7,863 nt of DNA from Verrucomicrobiota bacterium (GTDB lineage Bacteria > Verrucomicrobiota > Verrucomicrobiia > Chthoniobacterales > UBA10450), in contig QHOR01000164.1 in NCBI GenBank assembly GCA_003219395.1, positions 1 through 7,863 of the forward strand, given 5' to 3'. Both the position numbers and the translations under genes were made by a program. A model generated the notes under the pieces. The model made no database searches. It saw only the letters and a list, made by a program, of their open reading frames with translations, and was not told the DNA's origin. This document shows positions 1 through 5,333 of this stretch, piece by piece; positions within the stretch are counted from its first letter, which is position 1, and each line of letters starts with the position of its first letter.

Positions 1-7
1 TATCAAA

Positions 8-454
8 TTGAAAGCTCCACTTCCTCCTGAGGTTCTCAATCAATGTCGTGTTCTCAAAAAGCGATGGGAACAGCTGGCTCCTCTTGGTCTCGCGCCAGCC
101 AATTTTTGGGACGAGACAGTTCGGCATCCGACGCGGCGTGATCTTCGCGCGACGATCAGTTTGAAACAGATTGGTTCGGCCGCCTTCGCGCGACCGCATT
201 TTCTCGTCGAGTTCGAGAGTTTTCAGGCGAGGGCAGGGACACGGTATCAAATCAGCGGCGCTTCGTTGTCGCATCTGGTCCGCCTGACGAGTCGAGAACA
301 GAATTTGGCGCGTTTGGTATGCGACGGGCGCAGTAATCAGGAGATTGCCGATGAAGCTGGTTTGAGTCTTGAAACGGTGAAAAGACATCTTCATTCCATC
401 TTCTGCAAACTGGGAGTGTCCAGTCGCAGCCGATTGATGGCGCTGATGCGATAG
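8..454 (+). CDS. LuxR-family DNA-binding response regulator/transcription factor, probably 5'-partial
   Basis: The C-terminal 60 residues form a LuxR/NarL-type helix-turn-helix. LTSREQNLARLVCDGRSN (about 93-110) opens the domain, QEIADEAGLS carries the first HTH helices, and LETVKRHLHSIFCKLGV (121-137) is the DNA-recognition helix with the usual TVKxHLxxIFxKLGV pattern. Residues 1-90 resemble no receiver domain (no phospho-Asp motif is visible), so the input part is either unusual or mostly off the window. The frame is open to the left edge (codons ATC AAA precede the TTG at position 8) and no ribosome binding site is visible, so the true start is probably upstream. It is likely a cytoplasmic transcription regulator; its target is unknown. 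It is convergent with the mtgA remnant, separated by hairpins. Confidence is high for the HTH and low for the start. Confidence 0.85.
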   Translation: MKAPLPPEVLNQCRVLKKRWEQLAPLGLAPANFWDETVRHPTRRDLRATISLKQIGSAAFARPHFLVEFESFQARAGTRYQISGASLSHLVRLTSREQNLARLVCDGRSNQEIADEAGLSLETVKRHLHSIFCKLGVSSRSRLMALMR

Positions 455-459
455 CACTC

Positions 460-477
460 GCGGCCGAAGTAGGCCGC
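460..477. terminator. Hairpin just after the LuxR gene (weak terminator candidate)
   Basis: GCGGCC and GGCCGC form a perfect 6-bp stem around a 6-base loop (GAAGTA), starting 5 bases after the LuxR stop codon. There is no T-tract on either side, so a classical Rho-independent terminator is not supported. The position between convergent genes is all that suggests a transcription-end role. Confidence 0.3.
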
Positions 478-507
478 CGCTCGCCACTCGCCACTCGCCA
501 CGGCGAG
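478..507. repeat. Short tandem repeat ending in a palindrome
   Basis: The unit CTCGCCA occurs three times in tandem. The last copy runs into the perfect palindromic hairpin CTCGCC-AC-GGCGAG (494-507). The reverse complement of these 14 bases recurs at 1594-1607, so the window contains an inverted pair flanking the broken mtgA gene. It may be a REP-like intergenic repeat; its function is unknown. Confidence 0.5.
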
Positions 508-593
508 TAAACTCTCAGCGGGCTTTGGGAAACTGCTCGCCGATTTTTGCAAACGCACAGAATGCGCGTTACGCGATCAGGCTGACGGACGGC

Positions 594-881
594 TCACCGA
601 AGCAATTGTTCAGGGAACTTCGCGTTCCATTCCCGTTGCAGAATACGGCACTGACGCCATCGCAACGTCCTGCCCGGCTTCGTCGGATCCCAGCCTTTCG
701 GATTCGGCAGGACGGCCGCCAGCATTGCAGACTGCTCTCTCGTAAGACCGCGCGCGCTGACGCCGAAATAATGCTGCAAAGCTGCTTCGACCCCGTAGAT
801 CCCGCGCCCCATCTCGATCACGTTTGCATACAGTTCCAGGATGCGCCGCTTCGGCAACAGCGCCTCGCGCGTAAACACCCA
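594..881 (-). pseudogene. mtgA: C-terminal fragment of monofunctional peptidoglycan transglycosylase (MtgA)
   Basis: On the minus strand this encodes the last ~95 residues of a glycosyltransferase-51 domain. Recognisable family blocks are ALLPKRRILELYANVIEMG, GIYGVEAALQHYFGVSAR, and LTREQSAMLAAVLPNPKGWDP. The stop codon at 594-596 falls at a normal distance after the PNP block, so the C-terminus appears complete. Missing upstream are the catalytic-Glu block and the rest of the lipid II binding cleft, so this cannot be a working enzyme. The reading frame continues upstream to 977, but that part is the GIY-YIG gene read in another frame and has no MtgA similarity. MtgA normally polymerises glycan strands from lipid II at the inner membrane. 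The matching N-terminus lies 440 bases upstream (1323-1463), on the far side of a GIY-YIG gene, so this is one gene broken in two. Confidence 0.82.
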
Positions 882-888
882 GCGAGTT

Positions 889-1175
889 CTACACTGCTGG
901 GCGAAGGGGTCGAGCAAGTGGCTCTTGTAAGAGATAGTGTTTGAGTTGTGCTTTGAGAAATCGCCTGCCTGAACCACTCTTAAGATATGTTTCGCGTCCT
1001 AAGGCGTCTTGCTGGTTCAAATAAGCCTCATAATAATTAAGCTTCCACGGACCGCGATGAGATGTAGTAAAGCTCTCGCCGTCTTGATGCTGCCCCAACC
1101 GCGTGCGCAGTTGGTTGAGAAGCCAATGTAGAAGCCGGAATCTCTCTCCGACCGCAAGATGTACACGTAAAACAT
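889..1175 (-). pseudogene. GIY-YIG nuclease-domain protein, broken by a one-base frameshift
   Basis: Starting at ATG 1175 (minus), the frame reads MFYVYILRSERDSGFYIGFSTN, the first strands of a small GIY-YIG domain (UPF0213/YhbQ-like; VYI and FYIG stand for the GIY and YIG motifs). It then goes off frame. From about 1110 a neighbouring frame continues seamlessly with LRTRLGQH (catalytic Arg region), HRGPWKLNYYEAYLN, and ALGRETYLKSGSGRRFLK (catalytic Glu), to a stop at 889. Restoring one base near 1110 (AAC-CTG instead of AACTG) rebuilds a protein of ~95 residues, the usual size for this family. Such stand-alone GIY-YIG proteins are predicted DNA nucleases. The gene sits between the two halves of mtgA and ends 8 bases before mtgA similarity resumes, suggesting it was part of what disrupted that gene. 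A sequencing error could mimic the frameshift. Confidence 0.8.
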
Positions 1176-1294
1176 CCGCTCTTCTTCTACCGCGACAGCC
1201 GCGTAGGGGTTCGCAGGGTGCAACCATTACGGCGGGAGGCTGCGAGTTCTCCCGAGTCAGTCTAGGGAAGCCGGCAACTCGATTTTGGTGAAAA

Positions 1295-1317
1295 CCGAGG
1301 CGAAGCCTTTTACGCGG
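1295..1317. repeat. Degenerate second copy of a palindromic repeat
   Basis: GAGGCGAAGCCTTTTACGCGG (1297-1317) matches 1405-1425 with one mismatch. This copy keeps the inner arms AGGC/GCCT but has lost four bases (CGTG) of the left outer arm. It begins just where recognisable MtgA N-terminal sequence ends. Confidence 0.55.
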
Positions 1318-1322
1318 ATGAA

Positions 1323-1463
1323 TCACACCACCGCAACCTGCATTGCTGGGATGAGGAGCAAAACCACGAGCAAGAGCAGAATCCATTTTTTCCCAAGACC
1401 GCGTGAGGCGGAGCCTTTTACGCGGTTTACGCGGCGTTTCCTGGCATTCGGCTTTGCCATCAT
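1323..1463 (-). pseudogene. mtgA: N-terminal membrane-anchor fragment of MtgA
   Basis: From tandem ATG codons at 1463/1460 (minus) the frame reads a lysine/arginine-rich cytoplasmic stretch (MAKPNARKRRVNRVKG) and then one strong transmembrane helix, WILLLLVVLLLIPAMQVAVV. A TGA stop follows at 1325-1323. The next codons read F-I. In intact MtgA proteins the helix is typically followed by Arg-Phe-(Val/Ile), so the TGA plausibly arose from CGA by a single C-to-T change. After that, similarity ends at a palindromic repeat (1295-1317). The catalytic centre is absent. The remaining piece of the gene is at 594-881 in the same orientation. The assignment rests on the anchor pattern plus that collinear C-terminal piece; alone it would be weak. 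No convincing ribosome binding site is seen. Confidence 0.6.
1399..1425. repeat. Palindromic (two-tier hairpin) repeat, full copy
   Basis: The outer arms CCGCGT and ACGCGG are perfectly complementary. Inside them AGGC/GCCT pair again around a 3-base loop. The element lies within the basic N-terminal coding stretch of the mtgA remnant (minus strand, around RVKGSASRG), keeping the frame open. A degenerate copy lies about 80 bp away at 1295-1317. It looks like a REP-type intergenic repeat; mobility is not shown. Confidence 0.55.
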
Positions 1464-1587
1464 CGCCAAGAGACTGCGATGGCGACCCGAGCGCAACCTG
1501 TCGTGATGATGGGGTTCTGCGGATCAGAACGCGGTACCGAGGCAAAGGCAAACGACTCTCAACTAAAGGCTCGCTTGTCCACCGAAG

Positions 1588-1613
1588 GGCCGACTCGCCG
1601 TGGCGAGCAGGCC
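1588..1613. repeat. Hairpin repeat, inverted copy of the 494-507 palindrome
   Basis: CTCGCC-GT-GGCGAG (1594-1607) is the exact reverse complement of 494-507. It is extended here by GGCC on both sides, separated from the inner stem by a 2x2 mismatch. The two copies bracket the disrupted mtgA/GIY-YIG block, 1.1 kb apart and in inverted orientation. Confidence 0.45.
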
Positions 1614-1727
1614 GTTCCATCAGCCCTCAACTAATGCGAATCATCGAGAACGGAAAGATCACAAAATCGGGAGCCAAGAAGAATGGTTGTGTTTAAAAAC
1701 CAGGACTGACGCCAATTTCGCCAACTT

Positions 1728-1759
1728 TTGACTTTCAAACTTGAGCTTAATTATTCAAG
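1728..1759 (+). promoter_or_regulatory. Candidate promoter with an overlapping inverted repeat upstream of the hydrolase operon
   Basis: TTGACT (1728-1733) matches five of six bases of a sigma-70 -35 box. An AT-rich run (AATTAT at 1749-1754, 15-base spacer) is a poor -10 match. The arms CTTGA (1740-1744) and TCAAG (1755-1759) form an inverted repeat across this region that could be an operator. This is pattern matching only. Confidence 0.2.
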
Positions 1760-1789
1760 CTGCCTCACCGGAGATCGTGATCTTTCAAA

Positions 1790-2614
1790 ATGAAAACACA
1801 CCGTTCATATCCACTGACATTTGGCGGAGCACTCCTTGGAGTGATCTGTTCTGCACTCGGTCCCCCGATAACTCGGGAGTGCAGCGCGGCGGGAAACGGT
1901 TTTCCTGCTCCCGAAATACTTCAGACCGGCGACTTGATCTGGCCGAAGAAACCAAACGTAATTGTCCCGTACAACTCGGCTCCAGGCGCCGCCGATAACC
2001 AAGAGGCCGCTCGGTGGGAACACGAGAAGAACGACTACGTAGCAAAACTGCGGCAGAAACCCGAGCTATCCCCTGAAGAAAAGCAACGCTATACCGCTCT
2101 GCGCGATATGAATTATCAAGAGTTCATAGCGCAGTATTTGGAGGATCAACCATTAGGTTCGGCCAGGCCTTATTCAAATGCTTTCGACGCGGTAGGACAT
2201 GTCGCAATAATAGAGGTTGTTCATGGAGCACCCACTGTGATCGAGGCGATGATCGGATTCGGAGTCCGGCGGCTGACGTACAAGCAATGGCTCGATGGAC
2301 GCAATGGCGAAGTATTCTGGGTCGGCCGTCTCAAGGGCGTGTCGAACGACAAGAAAGCCGCTGTCGTAAAGACAGCCGCCAGCTATATCGGAAAACCTTA
2401 TGACTTTTGGAACTTCAACCTTAGCGACACGGCCGGATTCTATTGTTCGAAGCTTGCGTGGTTTTCCATTCTGTCGGGTACCGGATTTGCCCCTGATGAT
2501 AACGCAAACCCCGTGCGAGTGTTTTGGTACTCACCAAAGCAGCTAATGCATTCGCCGCACATCGAGATGATCGTAAATCCCGGTAACTACGGAGCGCCGA
2601 TTCATCGGCCTTGA
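1790..2614 (+). CDS. Exported permuted papain-like hydrolase (YiiX/YaeF, NlpC-P60-like)
   Basis: This 274-aa protein begins with a basic tail and hydrophobic stretch (about residues 7-28), consistent with a signal peptide; no clear lipobox is seen. The core matches the permuted NlpC/P60 (YiiX/YaeF, peptidase C92-like) layout: LQTGDLI (44-50), then VGHVAIIEV with the probable catalytic His137, acidic Glu152 in VIEAM, and last GFYCSKLAWFS with the probable nucleophile Cys219. This His-before-Cys order is the hallmark of the permuted group. Residues ~70-125 are a charged helical insertion between strands. Family members are thought to cleave amide bonds in cell-wall peptides or lipids; the substrate here is unknown. 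The stop is 6 bp before the next start, so it is co-transcribed with the serine protease. The start lacks a good ribosome binding site (GGAG is 16 bp upstream), but the signal peptide supports it. Confidence 0.8.
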   Translation: MKTHRSYPLTFGGALLGVICSALGPPITRECSAAGNGFPAPEILQTGDLIWPKKPNVIVPYNSAPGAADNQEAARWEHEKNDYVAKLRQKPELSPEEKQRYTALRDMNYQEFIAQYLEDQPLGSARPYSNAFDAVGHVAIIEVVHGAPTVIEAMIGFGVRRLTYKQWLDGRNGEVFWVGRLKGVSNDKKAAVVKTAASYIGKPYDFWNFNLSDTAGFYCSKLAWFSILSGTGFAPDDNANPVRVFWYSPKQLMHSPHIEMIVNPGNYGAPIHRP

Positions 2615-2620
2615 GGAGCT

Positions 2621-3667
2621 ATGCGACTGGCATTTATTTTTGCTGGGCTCATCGGTGCGTCCTTCGTTTCACCCGTACTCGTATTTTGCCAAGAGACGCC
2701 GTCGTCGAATGGCGCTGCCAAGCCGGCTTTGCTGACGTGGGACGACATTCAGCGCACGAACGAAACTTCAGTCGTGTATATAGATTTCTCTGCAGCCGCC
2801 GCGAACGGCGCTGTGGATAAGTGGACTGGAACCGGCTTCATCGTCAGTCCCGAGGGGCATGTGCTCACGTGCTCTCACGTGCTGCCGCCGAGGGGAAATT
2901 ACCAATCCTATGATGCACAGGTCGTCATTGGTGCTCAACAGGGGACCCCGTACAGGATCAGTTCGGACGATATCGTCGACAGGTTCGACGACTCTGATCT
3001 CGTGTTATTTAAGCTCCCACAGGCCCAAGAACATTGGCACAGCATACAGACAGTAAGGAAGAAAGCGGCTTTGCACATGCCCGTAATGGGTCTTGGTTTT
3101 CCAGAGAATCAGGGCCTCACATACGCGAAAGGTGAAATAACAAATTTGCGGCCAAAAAAGGTTACATGCTGGTTAACCAGCGCACCTTTGAACAAAGGTA
3201 TGAGCGGTGGACCAATCTTCGACGAGACCGGCGCTGTAGTTGGGGTGATTGCCTCTGGTCATCCCGGAGCGCAGCTGATCAGCGAAATCATTCCCATTAC
3301 CTTCGCATGGCGTTTCTTGGAAGAAGTCGATTCTCCGGTCGTCTCGGCCCAAAATCAAAACCTGCAACATACGGCGGAGGTGGTGGCAAAGGCAGCCCAG
3401 ATCGTGGAAAAAACAGAGCAAACCTTGCCTGAAAAGCAACTCGGTCCAGAGGACAAGGCTAAAGCGGACGAATTAGCGCAGAAAGCAGAACAGTCGAAGG
3501 ATGCCTGGATGTCAGTGTACAGCAGATTTGTTGAACTCAGCAAGACGAAGCCGCGTGCTGAATCTAAGTCGGAACGTAAGGCAGTAATCAGCGATGTTGA
3601 AAAGGCGGCACAGCAATATCACGAGAGTAGCAATGCCTTGGCCGTTTTCGTGCAGCACCCACAATAA
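2621..3667 (+). CDS. Exported trypsin-like serine protease with helical C-terminal tail
   Basis: This 348-aa protein starts with an N-terminal signal peptide (about residues 1-24). The protease domain spans roughly 45-235. TGTGFIVSPEGHVLTCSHVL carries the catalytic His86, FDDSDLVLFKL carries Asp126, and NKGMSGGPIFD carries the nucleophile Ser195 with its oxyanion-hole glycines. GAVVGVIASG follows, as in HtrA/DegP-like domains. There is no PDZ domain. Instead residues ~245-345 are rich in Ala, Glu, Lys and Gln and probably form long helices or a coiled coil. It likely acts in the periplasm or at the cell surface. A GAGGAG ribosome binding site overlaps the stop of the upstream hydrolase gene and lies only 2 bases before the ATG, so translation is probably coupled. 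The partner hydrolase and shared export suggest a joint envelope role, possibly processing or activation; that is inference. Confidence 0.87.
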   Translation: MRLAFIFAGLIGASFVSPVLVFCQETPSSNGAAKPALLTWDDIQRTNETSVVYIDFSAAAANGAVDKWTGTGFIVSPEGHVLTCSHVLPPRGNYQSYDAQVVIGAQQGTPYRISSDDIVDRFDDSDLVLFKLPQAQEHWHSIQTVRKKAALHMPVMGLGFPENQGLTYAKGEITNLRPKKVTCWLTSAPLNKGMSGGPIFDETGAVVGVIASGHPGAQLISEIIPITFAWRFLEEVDSPVVSAQNQNLQHTAEVVAKAAQIVEKTEQTLPEKQLGPEDKAKADELAQKAEQSKDAWMSVYSRFVELSKTKPRAESKSERKAVISDVEKAAQQYHESSNALAVFVQHPQ

Positions 3668-3717
3668 AGCACTGTGCTGGCGGCCGCTACACCAGGTCCC
3701 ACAGAATCTCCGCCAAC

Positions 3718-3801
3718 GCCCGCGCACGCGAGCATCGCCTCGCTGAGCGTCGTCCTGCCGGACGACGCGTGACCCACGATGGCAAAGTTCCGAAGATCCC
3801 C
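3718..3801 (-). pseudogene. fusA: 5'-end fragment of elongation factor G (EF-G)
   Basis: On the minus strand, 28 codons read GDLRNFAIVGHASSGRTTLS and then EAMLACAG. This is the N-terminus of an EF-G or EF-G-like translational GTPase through the G1 (P-loop) motif GHxxSGKTT. Similarity stops abruptly after ACAG. Upstream the frame runs to a TAG at 3840 with no ATG, so there is no start codon apart from a TTG at 3819. The invariant P-loop Lys is Arg here, further evidence of decay. The remaining ~670 residues of a normal EF-G are absent, since the neighbouring sequence is the serine protease operon. It is a dead remnant, marking an old rearrangement point. Confidence 0.75.
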
Positions 3802-3939
3802 TGCAGAGGGCGTGGCCAAATCAAATCTGTTCCTGCTCTAAACACGCCTCGAATTCGCCGAGGGCGCAAGCTGAAATCTCCGCCTCCTGTTTTCGAGATT
3901 GGACGAGTTAGTTGTGCGTTTCGAAGGAAGCAGTGAACG

Positions 3940-3961
3940 CGCTAACTGCCCGGGGTTAGCG
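3940..3961. terminator. Hairpin between convergent operons (weak terminator candidate)
   Basis: CGCTAAC and GTTAGCG pair perfectly over 7 bp around an 8-base GC-rich loop. It lies about 80 bp beyond the stop of the Argonaute-linked membrane gene. There is no T-run on either strand, so only a hairpin is certain. Confidence 0.25.
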
Positions 3962-4040
3962 AAACCCGTTCGAGATCACCACTGTCAAAAAGACAACTGA
4001 CCCATTCTTGTTCTGCAGTGAAGCTGCGCGAAGCGTGAGT

Positions 4041-5333
4041 CTAAGTCATCACTGCAATAAGAAGGCTCATTATTGTGGGCAACGTCACCAGTGGCCATAG
4101 GTTCGCGACGTAAATTTTCCAGCCATATTTCAACACCGCAAGCTCATCTTGGCATCTGCCGTAAATGGCCAGATCCACGATGAAACGGTAAATCCAAAAG
4201 GCGATCGACAGCAGGAGAATTGCTAGCACAGAGTTTCCGGCAAGTAAGCCGATTCCGCGCGCAATCTGCAGCCCATCGTGTGATTTGAGCGGAGTTTTCG
4301 CGTCCGCAGGAAAGCCTAGCCTTAACGCAACCCACCACACGAACCATGCAATAGCGAGCAGAATCAAGGTCGCCGGTACTGCACGATAGACCTGGAGCCA
4401 ACGAGCTCGGTTGCTCAGAAGAGACGGCAACTTTTGTCGGTAATCTGCCTGGAGAATCAGACCTACGGAAATTAGGATTCGGGAGAGTCTCGGTTTGTGC
4501 CCAGAGCTGTAATCCTGCATCTCATCAACGAAGGTCGCTGCGTCTCGCCCGTACTGGAGCGCTCCCAACGGCGACAAAGACTCGTTGGTATGTTCCTCGA
4601 TGGACAGAAGTGCTCGCTCTACCGCGGTTTTTACGACCCGTCGTTCGGAGCGCGCCATGTTCCCAACTTCCCCGAGCAAAACGAAAGAGCCGTAGACTAG
4701 CTCGTCCAGCGTGGGCTGGAGTCGTTGCACCGCCTCCTGTGCGGAGCGCACAAGCTTCTTCTTGAGAGCATCGTCGGAGCTTTCCTGTGCCCACCAGTAG
4801 GTGACCATGAGGTTTTTCGGATCGTTAAGCACCAATTCATAGTTCTGGTGCGCTTGCTGAAAAACGAAACGCGAAATTGTTTGCAGTAGTTCATTGTCGA
4901 CGTTCATCACATGAAGCGCCAAACAGGCTAGCGTTGACGAAAATAAGCTATCGCAGACGGCACCGCGCTGATCGACAAATGGACTGACCAGATTTTGAAA
5001 ACGTGCATCACCAACTTCACCGGCACCGCGCTTGTGGAAGGAGTAGACCATGAGCGCGATTGCGTTGAGATCGCGGTCCTTATAGGCGGAAAGTAGTTCA
5101 GGATGTTCTAGCTTTTCATTGACCCAGAGTCGCCCGGCGACCGCAAGTTCGTTAGTCTCTGGACTGACGTATCCGGACTGAACAATTCCCTGAATGTAGA
5201 AGGCCAAACCAAGAGGATCATGATCATCGAAGATCACAAGATCCGACACATCTTGCTTGAGTGCCGAAGCTAAGGTCAGCCGAACGCCTTCAACCTCTGA
5301 CGGCGTGATCCCCTGCTGGACTACAGAAACCAC
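4041..5333 (-). CDS. Argonaute-linked membrane protein, putative effector
   Basis: This 430-aa protein belongs to no family I recognise. Residues 1-310 are soluble and mostly helical in composition, with no nuclease, SIR2, TIR or protease motif visible. Three hydrophobic segments follow: about 318-338 (VPATLILLAIAWFVWWVAL), 361-386 (IGLLAGNSVLAILLLSIAFW) and 408-428 (YVANLWPLVTLPTIMSLLIA). The protein ends right after the third. The start is GTG at 5333, inside the last codons of the Argonaute gene (13-bp overlap), with a GGAGGG ribosome binding site 4 bases upstream, which makes it convincing. The overlap implies coupled translation and a joint function. Catalytically inactive long-B pAgos are known to pair with nuclease, SIR2 or transmembrane effectors, so this is probably the transmembrane effector that damages the membrane when the Argonaute detects invader nucleic acid. 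That role is inferred from context only. Confidence 0.85.
   Translation of the reverse strand: MVSVVQQGITPSEVEGVRLTLASALKQDVSDLVIFDDHDPLGLAFYIQGIVQSGYVSPETNELAVAGRLWVNEKLEHPELLSAYKDRDLNAIALMVYSFHKRGAGEVGDARFQNLVSPFVDQRGAVCDSLFSSTLACLALHVMNVDNELLQTISRFVFQQAHQNYELVLNDPKNLMVTYWWAQESSDDALKKKLVRSAQEAVQRLQPTLDELVYGSFVLLGEVGNMARSERRVVKTAVERALLSIEEHTNESLSPLGALQYGRDAATFVDEMQDYSSGHKPRLSRILISVGLILQADYRQKLPSLLSNRARWLQVYRAVPATLILLAIAWFVWWVALRLGFPADAKTPLKSHDGLQIARGIGLLAGNSVLAILLLSIAFWIYRFIVDLAIYGRCQDELAVLKYGWKIYVANLWPLVTLPTIMSLLIAVMT

Larger units (their letters stand above)
1464..1789. other. Non-coding stretch between the mtgA remnant and the hydrolase operon
   Basis: No open frame here looks protein-like on either strand. 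The contents are a hairpin at 1588-1613, a short frame near 1634-1696 with no recognisable similarity, and an AT-richer segment at 1700-1790 that probably holds the promoter of the downstream operon. Confidence 0.5.
3668..4040. other. Intergenic stretch between convergent operons with a gene remnant and hairpins
   Basis: It holds the EF-G start fragment (minus, 3718-3801), a GC-rich 9-bp hairpin inside it (3747-3768) and a second hairpin at 3940-3961. No intact gene is visible on either strand. Both flanking operons point into it. Confidence 0.5.

Noticed and set aside
478..507. CRISPR-like tandem repeats
   Set aside because: The unit is 7 bases, directly abutting, with no spacers, so it is a simple tandem repeat.
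882..977. Open frame upstream of the MtgA C-terminal block, giving an apparent 127-aa protein
   Set aside because: These 32 codons are the end of the GIY-YIG gene and adjoining sequence read in another frame, with no MtgA similarity. The fusion is accidental.
889..1620. Long open frame of 243 codons on the minus strand
   Set aside because: Only its last third (from about 1110) is protein-like, as the 3' part of the frameshifted GIY-YIG gene. The rest crosses the mtgA anchor in the wrong frame and repeat sequence.
1634..1696. Short plus-strand frame MRIIENGKITKSGAKKNGCV
   Set aside because: Only 20 codons, no ribosome binding site and no recognisable similarity.
3168..3181. Perfect 14-bp palindrome GCTGGTTAACCAGC
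   Set aside because: It lies inside the conserved serine protease coding sequence, has no promoter nearby and is explained by codon content.
3822..3885. Minus-strand stretch reading ISACALGEFEACLEQEQI before a stop
   Set aside because: It looks somewhat protein-like and might be another decayed gene end, but it is too short to assign or to separate from chance.
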